Below are positions 1 through 7,498 of a stretch of 64,000 bases of DNA, piece by piece. The translations under genes and the position numbers were made by a program. This DNA is from Sphingobium sp. CAP-1 (GTDB lineage Bacteria; Pseudomonadota; Alphaproteobacteria; Sphingomonadales; Sphingomonadaceae): contig NZ_CP046252.1 in assembly GCF_009720145.1 (NCBI RefSeq), positions 124,001 through 188,000 on the forward strand. The letters run 5' to 3'. Position 1 is the stretch's first letter; each line of letters opens with the position of its first letter. The notes under the pieces are model-generated. The model was not told the origin of the DNA and did not search any database. It was given only the letters and a program-made list of their open reading frames with translations.

Positions 1-626
1 ACCGTTATAGTGCGCCCCGATTCCCCCGGATAGCCCCCGATCAGCGCGGCGGCGAGCTTTTGCGCGGCGGTGGCGGGCTGGGCCGCGGCCGAGCCTTGGC
101 GAGCCTGGGTCGAGGCGCGGCCTTCCCAGATGGCGGCCGAATCGGACCGGCGGCGGATCTGCACATGCAGTTCGGTCGTCACAATGTCCTTGGGCTTGCC
201 CGACAGGTTGATGCCGACGCCCAGCCCCAGGCCGCCGAACGTCCCACCATGACGGCCGCCGCCGCTGCCGATGCCGCCGCTCATGCCGACGCTGACCGGC
301 TTGTCGCTGCTGCGATCCGGGCCTGACGGGCGAAAGCTGCGGCTGAAGCTGACCAGCGCGACATAGTCGCTCTGGGAGGCGTCGCCGGCCGCGGTGAAGC
401 CGATCTTCTGCAATTCCTGCGACACCGCGCCGGCATAGGTGCGAAATTCCAGGCTGATATCGGGATTGCCAGGCATTTCCTCGACCGCGACGGTGCCGGA
501 CCGGGCCGGATCGCCGATATGGAAGCGCGTCACTTCCACGCGCGGGGCCGCCATTGCGCCGGGGGCGAGGGGGAGGAGGCCCAATATCAGGGCGGGGACG
601 GCAAGGCGGGACAGGCGCTTCGACAT
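1..626 (-). CDS. DUF4136 domain-containing exported protein (partial, C-terminus beyond window)
   Basis: The frame starts at ATG 626 and stays open to the left edge, giving about 208 residues without a stop. The N-terminus is a clear signal peptide (MSKRLSRLAVPALILGLLPL, cleavage near AMA-AP). The body has the pattern of DUF4136 envelope proteins: an early VEVTRFH strand, an acidic linker, a glycine-rich stretch (about residues 113-135), then VTTELHVQIRRRSDSAAIWEG. These proteins are usually small periplasmic or outer-membrane lipoproteins of unknown role, but this one has no lipobox cysteine. It is divergent from the L36 gene, with 210 bases between them. Family assignment is from pattern recognition, not alignment. 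Confidence 0.7.
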   Translation of the reverse strand, partial: MSKRLSRLAVPALILGLLPLAPGAMAAPRVEVTRFHIGDPARSGTVAVEEMPGNPDISLEFRTYAGAVSQELQKIGFTAAGDASQSDYVALVSFSRSFRPSGPDRSSDKPVSVGMSGGIGSGGGRHGGTFGGLGLGVGINLSGKPKDIVTTELHVQIRRRSDSAAIWEGRASTQARQGSAAAQPATAAQKLAAALIGGYPGESGRTIT

Positions 627-759
627 GGGGCTACTCCAACGGGCATTCGGCCTATATGGCATCGTCAAGACGATGCGGGGGCGATAATCCCCTCCAACGG
701 GTGAAGCCATCCCCTTGCTGCATGGGGGATGAACGGAGTCAAAAGAGCGTCTGCCGCCC

Positions 760-788
760 TTGACTTTGGCCCGCCCGGCCCATAGGGG
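760..788 (+). promoter_or_regulatory. Candidate housekeeping promoter for rpmJ
   Basis: TTGACT at 760-765 is a near-consensus -35, followed after 17 bases by TAGGGG (783-788) as a weak -10. It lies about 50 bases before the L36 start codon. The -35 is convincing and the -10 is poor, as is common for GC-rich alphaproteobacteria. Confidence 0.4.
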
Positions 789-836
789 CTGCGCTTCGAA
801 TTTCGATCACACCAGATTCATCAAAGGCCGATAGCC

Positions 837-962
837 ATGAAGATCCGCAACTCGCTCAAGTCGCTCAAGGGCCGCCACCGGGATAACCGCGTGATCCGCC
901 GTCGCGGCCGCACCTACGTCATCAACAAGACCAACCGCCGTTTCAAGGCCCGCCAGGGCTAA
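837..962 (+). CDS. rpmJ: 50S ribosomal protein L36 (zinc-independent YkgO type)
   Basis: A 41-residue, very basic protein beginning MKIRNSLKSLKGRHRDNRVI and ending with the conserved TNRRFKARQG. It is the 'C-minus' form of L36: the Cys/His zinc ligands of the classical form are missing, and it carries the YkgO-type arginine-rich core (RRRGRTYVINKT). L36 binds 23S rRNA in the large subunit. It is a single-gene unit with its own promoter and a strong terminator directly downstream. It is too short for most gene finders but clear by sequence. Confidence 0.96.
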   Translation: MKIRNSLKSLKGRHRDNRVIRRRGRTYVINKTNRRFKARQG

Positions 963-1004
963 GCAGCGGACTGTCCCTTCGGGGGCAGGTCTTGATAGAG
1001 CGGC

Positions 1005-1033
1005 AAGCGCCCGATCGATGATCGGGCGCTTTC
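1005..1033 (+). terminator. Intrinsic terminator after rpmJ
   Basis: A perfect 12-bp stem (1005-1016 pairing with 1020-1031) with a 3-base loop ends in TTTCT, 43 bases after the L36 stop codon. Confidence 0.85.
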
Positions 1034-1070
1034 TGCGTTCGCGGATCTGATTGGCCGAATCGATCATGTC

Positions 1071-1139
1071 CGTCATTGCGAGTGCAGCGAAGCAATCCAT
1101 GTCGCACCAATGGATTGCCTCGCTGCGCTCGCAATGACG
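1071..1139. repeat. REP-like inverted repeat, family A copy 1
   Basis: Arms 1071-1100 and 1110-1139 are nearly perfect inverted copies of a 29-30 base unit that begins CGTCATTGCGAG and ends AAGCAATCCA. A second pair with the same unit is at 16112-16181. It lies between the convergent rpmJ and pyk genes. It looks like a dispersed REP/BIME element. Confidence 0.85.
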
Positions 1140-1147
1140 ATGTGGCC

Positions 1148-2605
1148 CTACCCCTCGTCGCGCCCTTTCAACTCGTCGCCGTGAATCGCGGCCACATGCA
1201 GCACGTTGGTCGATCCCGGCGTGCCGAAGGGGACGCCGGCCAGCACGACGATCTTGCCGCCCTTTTCGGCCATGCCATGGCGCAGCGCCATGCGCCGGGC
1301 CTTGCCGATCATCTCCTCGAACGTGCCGATATCCTTGGTGCGGATGGCGTGGACGCCCCAGGTCAGGCCCAGCTTGCGTGCGGTGTCGGTGCGCGGGGTC
1401 AGCGCCAGGATCGGCGCGGAGGGCCGTTCGCGCGCCACCCGGCGCACCGTGCTGCCCGACGAGGTGAAGCAGGTGATGGCGCTGGCGCCCACGACCGGCA
1501 CGATACCGCCCGTGGCTTCGGCCAGCGCGTCGGCGGTGGTCGGGTCCGGGCGCGTTTCGGTATAATGGAGCCGGCCATAATAGCCCGGATCGCGCTCGAC
1601 GCTGTGGGCGATGCTGTCCATCATCGCCACCGCCTCGACCGGCCAGTCGCCCGCCGCCGTCTCCGCCGACAGCATGATCGCGTCGGCCCCGTCATAGACC
1701 GCCGTGGCCACGTCCGACACTTCGGCGCGGGTCGGGGAGGGGGACTTGATCATCGATTCGAGCATCTGGGTCGCGACCACCACCGGGCGACCCATGCGGC
1801 GCGCGGTGGCGACGATCTGCTTCTGGAGCGGCGGCACCGCCTGCGGCGGCAGTTCGACGCCCAGATCGCCGCGCGCGACCATCACGCCATCGGCCAGTTC
1901 GATAATCTCCTCCAGCCGCTGCACGGCCGACGGCTTCTCGATCTTGGCCATCAGCGCGCCATAGCCGCCCATCAGCTTGCGCGCCTCGGCCAGATCCTCC
2001 GGCCGCTGCACGAAGCTCAGGGCGATCCAGTCGCACCCCTGCTGCATCGCGAAGCTGAGGTCGCGCCGGTCCTTGTCGGTCAGCGCCGGCACCGGCACGA
2101 CCACGTCGGGGACGTTCACGCCCTTGCGGTTGGATAGCGTGCCGCCGACCTCGACGATGGTGTCGATCCGCTCCTCGCTGATCGCCTTCACGCGCAGCAC
2201 CAGCTTGCCATCGTCCAGCAGCAACCGGGTTTCGGGGACAAGCGCGGCGTAGATTTCGGGATGGGGCAGGTTGACGCGGCGCGCATTGCCCGGCGTTTCG
2301 TCGCGGTCCAGCACGAAGGCCGCGCCGGTTTCCAGGATCGCCAGCCCCTTTTCAAATGTGCCGACACGCAGTTTCGGCCCCTGAAGATCGCCCAGGATCG
2401 TGGTGGGGCGGGCAAATTCCTTTTCCAGCGTGCGGATGGTGGCGATGCGCGCGGCATGATCCTCATGCGCACCATGGCTCATATTGATGCGAAAGGCGTC
2501 GGCCCCGGCGACGAACAAGGCCCGGATCATTTCGGGCGTGTCGCTCGCAGGACCAAGGGTCGCGAGGATGCGGACCTTGCGCGAGCGAGGCGGTAACTTC
2601 GTCAT
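1148..2605 (-). CDS. pyk: Pyruvate kinase
   Basis: 485 residues, typical length. It converts phosphoenolpyruvate and ADP to pyruvate and ATP at the end of glycolysis or the Entner-Doudoroff pathway, in the cytosol. The N-terminus has KVRILATLGPASD; FRINMSHG is the substrate/cation site; the active-site signature IMAKIEKPSAV with catalytic Lys is around residue 220; MVARGDLGVE and TQMLESMIKSPSPTRAEVSDVA follow. The C-terminal allosteric domain is complete (GSTVRRVARERP). The ATG at 2605 is preceded by an AGGAGAA ribosome site. It is convergent with rpmJ and divergent from the DUF1244 gene. Confidence 0.97.
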   Translation of the reverse strand: MTKLPPRSRKVRILATLGPASDTPEMIRALFVAGADAFRINMSHGAHEDHAARIATIRTLEKEFARPTTILGDLQGPKLRVGTFEKGLAILETGAAFVLDRDETPGNARRVNLPHPEIYAALVPETRLLLDDGKLVLRVKAISEERIDTIVEVGGTLSNRKGVNVPDVVVPVPALTDKDRRDLSFAMQQGCDWIALSFVQRPEDLAEARKLMGGYGALMAKIEKPSAVQRLEEIIELADGVMVARGDLGVELPPQAVPPLQKQIVATARRMGRPVVVATQMLESMIKSPSPTRAEVSDVATAVYDGADAIMLSAETAAGDWPVEAVAMMDSIAHSVERDPGYYGRLHYTETRPDPTTADALAEATGGIVPVVGASAITCFTSSGSTVRRVARERPSAPILALTPRTDTARKLGLTWGVHAIRTKDIGTFEEMIGKARRMALRHGMAEKGGKIVVLAGVPFGTPGSTNVLHVAAIHGDELKGRDEG

Positions 2606-2709
2606 GTGTTCTCCTGACCGTCATGATCGCTCCTGAACCTTGTCAGGGCGTCGTTATGGGTTATCCGTGCTGCACGACAGGATGATGTAGATTAGCGAAA
2701 GGATCGCCA

Positions 2710-3009
2710 ATGAGCGACAACATACTCACGGATGCGGTTGCTGCAACTGCCTTCCGCCGTCTGGTGGCGCATTTGCAGCACCGCACGGACGTTCAGAATA
2801 TCGATCTGATGGGCAGCGCGGGATTCTGCCGCAACTGCCTGGCCGACTGGATCGCGGAAGCCGATGGCGCGCTGACGAAGGATCAGGCGCGCGAGATCAT
2901 CCACGGGATGCCCTTTGGCGAATGGAAAGCCCGGTATCAGGGCGAGGCGACGGCGCAGCAGGTCGCAAAGATGCAGGAGAGTGTGGCGAAGAACGCGGAC
3001 AATCATTAG
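2710..3009 (+). CDS. DUF1244 domain-containing protein
   Basis: A 99-residue cytosolic protein covering the whole DUF1244 family. Diagnostic stretches are FRRLVAHLQHRTDVQNIDLM, GFCRNCLADW with paired cysteines, and GMPFGEWKARYQ near the end. Members are common in proteobacteria and have no established biochemical role. It is the first of a same-strand run of small genes (DUF1244, GapR-like, YbjQ, GNAT) with gaps of 63, 30 and -4 bases that may be co-transcribed. Confidence 0.9.
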   Translation: MSDNILTDAVAATAFRRLVAHLQHRTDVQNIDLMGSAGFCRNCLADWIAEADGALTKDQAREIIHGMPFGEWKARYQGEATAQQVAKMQESVAKNADNH

Positions 3010-3072
3010 AGGCGTCCGCCAGCCTGATTCACCTGGCCGATTCACACTGGCCCCTATCACGGAGAATTTATC

Positions 3073-3315
3073 ATGAGCGAGGGCAACGTCGCCGCCGACC
3101 AGCTACGCCTTCTGATCGAGCGCATCGAGCGTCTGGAAGAGGAAAAGAAGGGCATCGGCGACGATATCAAGGACGTTTATCTGGAAGCCAAGGCGACCGG
3201 CTATGACGCCAAGATCATGCGCCAGATCATCCGCCTGCGGAAGATGCAGCCGCATGACCGGCAGGAGATGGAAGCGATTCTCCAGACCTATCTTTCCGCG
3301 CTGGGCATGGAATAA
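3073..3315 (+). CDS. DUF2312 / GapR-like nucleoid-associated protein
   Basis: 80 residues, matching the alphaproteobacterial DUF2312 family, whose Caulobacter member GapR binds overtwisted AT-rich DNA ahead of replication and transcription. The long coiled-coil helix (residues about 8-45, LIERIERLEEEKKGIGDDI) leads into DVYLEAKATGYDAKIMRQII, and the C-terminal short helix ends LQTYLSALGME. The GGAG ribosome site is just before ATG 3073. Assignment to the family is firm; equivalence to Caulobacter GapR is inferred from length and helix layout. Confidence 0.9.
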   Translation: MSEGNVAADQLRLLIERIERLEEEKKGIGDDIKDVYLEAKATGYDAKIMRQIIRLRKMQPHDRQEMEAILQTYLSALGME

Positions 3316-3345
3316 GGATAGCCCACAGGCAAAAGGAGAGCGCCC

Positions 3346-3672
3346 ATGTCCGAGATCATCGTCAGCACCACCAGCCGGCTGGAAGGCCGGCCCGCGAAGG
3401 AATATCTCGGCATCGTCACCGGCGAGGTGATCGTGGGCGCCAACCTGTTCCGCGACCTGTTCGCCAGCGTCCGCGATATCGTGGGCGGGCGATCGGGCGC
3501 CTATGAGGATGTGCTTCAGCGCGCCCGCGAACAGGCGCTGGGCGAAATGCGGACGCGCGCCGCGACGCTGGGCGCCAACGCCGTGGTGGGCGTCGACCTT
3601 GACTATGAAGTGATCGGCGCCAACGGGTCGATGCTGATGGTGTCGGCGTCCGGCACGGCGATCCTCTATTGA
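3346..3672 (+). CDS. YbjQ family (UPF0145) heavy-metal-binding-domain protein
   Basis: 108 residues spanning the YbjQ/UPF0145 fold. Visible marks are IIVSTTSRLEGRPAKEYLGI at the N-terminus, a central GEVIVGANLFRDLFASVRDIVGGRS, and GANAVVGVDLDYE near the C-terminus. YbjQ proteins form pentamers; their cellular role is unknown although the domain is named for putative metal binding. A good AAGGAGAG ribosome site precedes the ATG. Its stop overlaps the TTG start of the next frame (TTGA). Confidence 0.9.
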   Translation: MSEIIVSTTSRLEGRPAKEYLGIVTGEVIVGANLFRDLFASVRDIVGGRSGAYEDVLQRAREQALGEMRTRAATLGANAVVGVDLDYEVIGANGSMLMVSASGTAILY

Positions 3673-4162
3673 ATATCCATATCCGCCCGGCGCAGGCCAG
3701 CGACGCTGCATCCTGCGCGGCGATCTATGCCCCTTTGTGACGGACAACTGGGTCAGTTTCGAAACCGATCCGCCCGATGCGGCGGAGATGGCGCGGCGGA
3801 TCGCCGACCATGGCGCGTCGCATGGCTGGCTGATCGCGGAAACGGCGGACGGCCGGATCGCGGGCTATGCCTATGGCAGCGCGCATCGCAGCCGCGCCGC
3901 CTATGCCCCGTCAGCCGATGTCGCCATCTATGTCGATCCGGCCTTTGCCCGGCAGGGCGTAGGCCGTGACCTGTATGGGGCGCTGTTGCCAATGCTGAAG
4001 GCGCGCGGTTGTCATGCGGCCTTTGCCGGGATCGCGCTGCCCAATGACGGCAGCATCGCGCTGCATGAGGCGATGGGCTTCACCCCTGTCGGCATCTATC
4101 GCGAGGTCGGGTGGAAGATGGACGGCTGGCGCGATGTGGGCTGGTGGCAGCGTTTGCTGTAA
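3669..4162 (+). pseudogene. GNAT N-acetyltransferase (phosphinothricin-acetyltransferase-like), interrupted by a one-base frameshift
   Basis: The frame from TTG 3669 gives an N-terminus typical of the family (NIHIRPAQASDAASCAAIYA) and stops at TGA 3738-3740. The next frame, entered two bases earlier at GTG 3737, continues exactly where the family should go: VTDNWVSFETDPPDAAEM, the acetyl-CoA loop RQGVGRDLYGALL, then ALPNDGSIALHEAMGF and a WKMDGWRDVGWWQ end. One base is missing in the CCCCTTT run at 3730-3736. The downstream part alone (141 residues) lacks the first strand and helix of the GNAT fold. It could be a true recent mutation or a homopolymer sequencing error. Confidence 0.8.
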
Positions 4163-4249
4163 GACGGTTCCTCTGGCGGTTGCCCTTGGGGCGGCCGCTG
4201 GTGTAAGGGCGCCCATCACAGTCAACCGGCAGATAAGAATTCAGGACTT

Positions 4250-4993
4250 ATGGCAGGCCATTCCAAATTCAAGAACATCATGCATCGCAAGGGCGCGCAG
4301 GACAAGAAGCGCTCCTCGATGTTCTCCAAGCTCAGCCGCGAAATCACCGTCGCGGCCAAGATGGGGATGCCCGACCCGGACATGAACCCGCGCCTGCGGC
4401 TGGCGATCAACGCCGCCAAGGCCCAGTCCATGCCCAAGGACAATATCCAGCGCGCCGTCGACAAGGCGAGCAAGGGCGACACGGAGAATTACGAGGAAGT
4501 GCGTTATGAGGGCTATGGCCCCGGCGGCACCGCGATCATCGTGGAAGCGCTGACCGACAATCGCAACCGCACCGCCACCAACGTCCGCACCGCCTTTGCC
4601 AAGAATGGCGGCAATCTGGGCGCGTCGGGTGCGGTGAGCCATGGCTTCGACCGGCTCGGCCTGATCACCTATCCGGCCAGCGTCGGCGACGCCGAAGCGA
4701 TTTTCGAAGCGGCGCTGGAAGCGGGCGCGGAGGATGTGTCGTCCAATGAGGACGAACATGAAATCTGGACCGCGATGGACGCGCTGCACGAAGTCGCCAA
4801 GGCGCTGGAAGCCAGCCTTGGCCCGGCCGACGGCGCCAAGCTCGCCTGGAAACCGACCATCAGCGTCGATGTCGACGAATCCAATGCCGCCACGCTGATG
4901 AAGCTGGTCGACACGCTGGAAGATGATGACGACGTTCAGACCGTGTGGGGAAATTATGAGGTTTCCGACGAGGTGATGGAAAAGCTGGGTTGA
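4250..4993 (+). CDS. yebC: YebC/PmpR family protein
   Basis: 247 residues, usual length. It opens with the family signature MAGHSKFKNIMHRKGAQDKK, followed by FSKLSREITVAAK, the KDNIQRAVDKA helix and YEGYGPGGTAIIVEALTDNR, with an acidic C-terminal domain. YebC proteins bind DNA as regulators, and some members help ribosomes through proline-rich stretches. Placement directly before ruvC is the classical arrangement. Confidence 0.96.
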   Translation: MAGHSKFKNIMHRKGAQDKKRSSMFSKLSREITVAAKMGMPDPDMNPRLRLAINAAKAQSMPKDNIQRAVDKASKGDTENYEEVRYEGYGPGGTAIIVEALTDNRNRTATNVRTAFAKNGGNLGASGAVSHGFDRLGLITYPASVGDAEAIFEAALEAGAEDVSSNEDEHEIWTAMDALHEVAKALEASLGPADGAKLAWKPTISVDVDESNAATLMKLVDTLEDDDDVQTVWGNYEVSDEVMEKLG

Positions 4994-5002
4994 TCTTCAA
5001 AT

Positions 5003-5028
5003 AGCCCCTTTCCTTCAGGGGAGGGGCT
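5003..5028. repeat. Small GC-rich palindrome between yebC and ruvC
   Basis: AGCCCCTTTCC and GGGGAGGGGCT can pair around a short loop. A near-identical palindrome (CCCCTCCCCTTCAGGGGAGG core) recurs at 17581-17602. There is no T-run on the + strand, so it is more likely a dispersed repeat than a terminator and should not cut ruvC off from yebC. Confidence 0.5.
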
Positions 5029-5044
5029 AAAAAGAGAGTAGGTC

Positions 5045-5536
5045 ATGATCCTTCTCGGTCTCGACCCCGGCCTTGGCACGACCGGCTGGGGCATCATCGC
5101 CGCTGACGGCAACCGGCTGACCCATATCGGCAATGGCCAGATCAAGACCGATTCGGCGATGTCGCTGGCGACGCGGCTGCTGGCGCTCGATCTGGCGCTG
5201 ACCGACCTCATCCTCGAACATCGGCCCGACGGTGCCGCGGTCGAGGAGGTGTTCGTCAATGTGAACCCGCAATCGACGCTGAAACTGGGGCAGGCGCGCG
5301 GCGTCATCCTGCTGAACGCGTCGCGCGCGGGCATGGAGGTGGGCGAATATGCCGCCCGGCTCGTCAAGAAATCGGTCGTCGGCGTCGGCAATGCGTCGAA
5401 GGAGCAGGTCCATGCGATGGTGTCGCGGCTGCTGCCCGGCGCGAAGATCGCCGGGCCGGATGCGGCCGACGCGCTCGCCGTAGCGATCACCCACGCCCAT
5501 CATCTGGCCAGCGCGCGGCGGGTGCCGACGCGCTGA
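5045..5536 (+). CDS. ruvC: Crossover junction endodeoxyribonuclease RuvC
   Basis: 163 residues. RuvC cleaves Holliday junctions symmetrically during recombinational repair, working with RuvAB. The acidic active site is intact: Asp7 in LGLDPGLGTTGWG, Glu67/68 in AAVEEVFVN, and the pair Asp139 and Asp142 in GPDAADALAVA. KSVVGVGNASKEQV is also conserved. A GAG-type ribosome site precedes ATG 5045. ruvA and ruvB do not follow; the next gene is on the opposite strand. Confidence 0.97.
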   Translation: MILLGLDPGLGTTGWGIIAADGNRLTHIGNGQIKTDSAMSLATRLLALDLALTDLILEHRPDGAAVEEVFVNVNPQSTLKLGQARGVILLNASRAGMEVGEYAARLVKKSVVGVGNASKEQVHAMVSRLLPGAKIAGPDAADALAVAITHAHHLASARRVPTR

Positions 5537-5545
5537 CCGGCCCCT

Positions 5546-6262
5546 TCAGACGAACAGGTCGCCCAGGAAGTCCGCCATTGCGCGGAAGCTGCGGCGGTCG
5601 GCGGCCGGGCTGTAGGCCAGCCCCTTTTCCGGCATGTTGACGGCTTCGTCGGTGAAGGCGTGGCCGGTATGGCCATAAGCGTGAATCTGCCAGTCGCAGC
5701 CGGCCTGCGTCAGTTCCTTCGCAAGGGCGACAGTCGCTTCGGGCGCGGCGATCGGGTCGTCCCAGCCATGGCAGATCAGCAGTTTCGCGCGGATCGGCGC
5801 GCTGGCGAAGGGCGGCGCGTCATAGACGCCGTGGAAGCTGACGCCGCCGGCAAAGTCCGCGCCCGACCGGGCGAGGTCCAGCACGCATTTGCCGCCGAAG
5901 CAGAAGCCGATCGCGGCGGTGCGGCCGGCGTCGACTTCGGGCATGGCCTTCAGCACCGCATGGGCGGCGTTGACCCGGTCGCGCAGCAGCGCGCGGTCGG
6001 CGTTGAGAATGTTCATGTAGCGCGCGGGATCGGCGTCGGCGCGGGTGGCGCGCTTGCCCTGGCCGAACATGTCGGCGACCAGCACGGCATAGCCCAGCGC
6101 GGCGACCCTGTGCGCATAGGCGAAGTCGGCCTCCTTGGCGCCCAGCACATTGGGGACGAGCAGCACGCCGGGCCGCGGGCCGGCGGTGTCGTCCACCACG
6201 GCGAGGCTTTCGAAAACGCCGCCGGGGCCGTCATGCAATATGGTGCGACGCAGGATGGTCAT
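5546..6262 (-). CDS. Dienelactone hydrolase family protein
   Basis: 238 residues from ATG 6262 (AGGAA upstream); a longer frame extends to 6406 but would overlap prmA. It has an alpha/beta-hydrolase of the DLH type: nucleophile Cys in GFCFGGKCV, Asp in CHGWDDPIA and His in YGHTGHAFT, the usual Cys-Asp-His triad. The family hydrolyses cyclic dienelactones in chloroaromatic breakdown, but many chromosomal copies have unknown substrates, and no aromatic-degradation genes are nearby. It sits 13 bases after prmA on the same strand, so co-transcription is likely. Confidence 0.9.
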   Translation of the reverse strand: MTILRRTILHDGPGGVFESLAVVDDTAGPRPGVLLVPNVLGAKEADFAYAHRVAALGYAVLVADMFGQGKRATRADADPARYMNILNADRALLRDRVNAAHAVLKAMPEVDAGRTAAIGFCFGGKCVLDLARSGADFAGGVSFHGVYDAPPFASAPIRAKLLICHGWDDPIAAPEATVALAKELTQAGCDWQIHAYGHTGHAFTDEAVNMPEKGLAYSPAADRRSFRAMADFLGDLFV

Positions 6263-6275
6263 GCCGGGATTCCTG

Positions 6276-7268
6276 TCAGATGCTGCCATAGCCGGGCGCT
6301 TCGCCGCGCGCGGCGGCGTTGATGCGGCGGGGGCGTTTCCAGCCGATGCTGGGGCGTTTGCGCAGGCGCAGCGTGGGCCAGTCGCCCCGGTTGCTGCGTT
6401 CGGCAAGGCGCATCCCCTGCGCGCGATAGGCGGCGATCACGGCGTCGGCCTGTTCATTGAGCAGGCCGGCGAGGACGATCGTGCCGCCATCCTCGACCAG
6501 GGCGCAGAGCGAGGGCGCCAGTTCGATCAGCGGCCCGGCCAGGATGTTGGCGATCAGCAGGTCATAGGGCGCGCGGCCGACGATCGCGGCATGATCCGCC
6601 CCGGCCGCCGTCACCAGCGCCAGCCGGCCCGGTCCGTCGCCCAGCCTTATGGCGTTTGAGCGGGCATTGTCGGCGCTGATTTCGACCGCGACCGGATCGA
6701 TGTCCGACGCGATGGCATGGGCGCGGGGCCACAGATGCAGCGCGGCGAAGGCCAGCAGCCCGGTCCCGGTGCCGATGTCCGCGACATTGCGGCAGTGCAT
6801 GCCCACCCGCCGCATCCGGTCGAGCATGGCGAGGCAGCCGGCGGTCGTTTCATGCTGGCCGGTGCCGAAGGCGCGGCCCGCCTCGATCAGCAAATTCACA
6901 TGGCCGGGCAGTTCGGCGTCGGTGGCGAGGTTGCGGACATGGAAACGCCCGGCGGTGACAGCCTCCAGCCCCTGCTGGCTCATCGTCACCCAATCCTCGT
7001 CGGGCAGCGCCTCGACCAGCGGCTTCGTGCCGGCGGCGCTGGGGATCAGCGATTTCAGCAGCTTGATCGCGGCGGGACTGGGCTTCCCCTCGAAATAGGC
7101 GTCGAGTTGCCAGAGATTTTCATCCTCGACCGTCTCACTGGTCATCAGCACCGGCGGCCGGTCCATCAGGGCGAAGGCGGCGATGTCCCCGTCGAGCGCT
7201 TCGGCTTCGGCGCGGGTGCAGGGCAGGGTGACTTTCCAGCTTTGTGTCCGGGATGCATCGTCGTTCAT
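6276..7268 (-). CDS. prmA: Ribosomal protein L11 methyltransferase
   Basis: 330 residues. PrmA methylates lysines of L11 using S-adenosylmethionine. The N-terminal substrate domain occupies about residues 1-115. The methyltransferase domain shows the PrmA hallmark GRAFGTGQHETT, the SAM loop VADIGTGTGLLAFAA, a DIDPVAVE acidic loop and the catalytic-region LLIANILAGPL. The C-terminus carries an extra basic tail. The ATG at 7268 is the only sensible start. Confidence 0.95.
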   Translation of the reverse strand: MNDDASRTQSWKVTLPCTRAEAEALDGDIAAFALMDRPPVLMTSETVEDENLWQLDAYFEGKPSPAAIKLLKSLIPSAAGTKPLVEALPDEDWVTMSQQGLEAVTAGRFHVRNLATDAELPGHVNLLIEAGRAFGTGQHETTAGCLAMLDRMRRVGMHCRNVADIGTGTGLLAFAALHLWPRAHAIASDIDPVAVEISADNARSNAIRLGDGPGRLALVTAAGADHAAIVGRAPYDLLIANILAGPLIELAPSLCALVEDGGTIVLAGLLNEQADAVIAAYRAQGMRLAERSNRGDWPTLRLRKRPSIGWKRPRRINAAARGEAPGYGSI

Positions 7269-7372
7269 CCCGCCGCCTTTAGACCAGCGAGGGGAGCAGG
7301 GGAAGCGGGATGGGCATGGCCGGGTGGGGTGGGTAGCCGGCGGACTGCTTAGCTGTGCCTTCCATGAAGATC

Positions 7373-7463
7373 ATCGTGTTCCTGCGAAGGCAGGAACCCA
7401 GTTCCGCCCTCACCTCATCACAGCAACGTCCGAACTGGGCTCCTGCCTTCGCAGGAGCACGAT
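7373..7463. repeat. REP-like inverted repeat, family B
   Basis: A long inverted repeat: the left arm begins ATCGTGTTCCTGCGAAGGCA and the right arm mirrors it, with a centre of about 26 bases. Each arm also folds on itself around TCCTGCGAAGGCAGGA. It lies in the 230-base gap between the prmA promoter region and the 3' end of the chemoreceptor gene. Confidence 0.8.
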
Positions 7464-7498
7464 GCGTTTAACGTCCAAAATTGGTCGCTTGCGGCCGG

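Noticed and set aside
1071..1139. Possible CRISPR repeats or an attachment site at the paired palindromes
   Set aside because: Only two inverted arms with no spacers and no cas genes; the same unit recurs at another convergent gene end, which fits a REP element.
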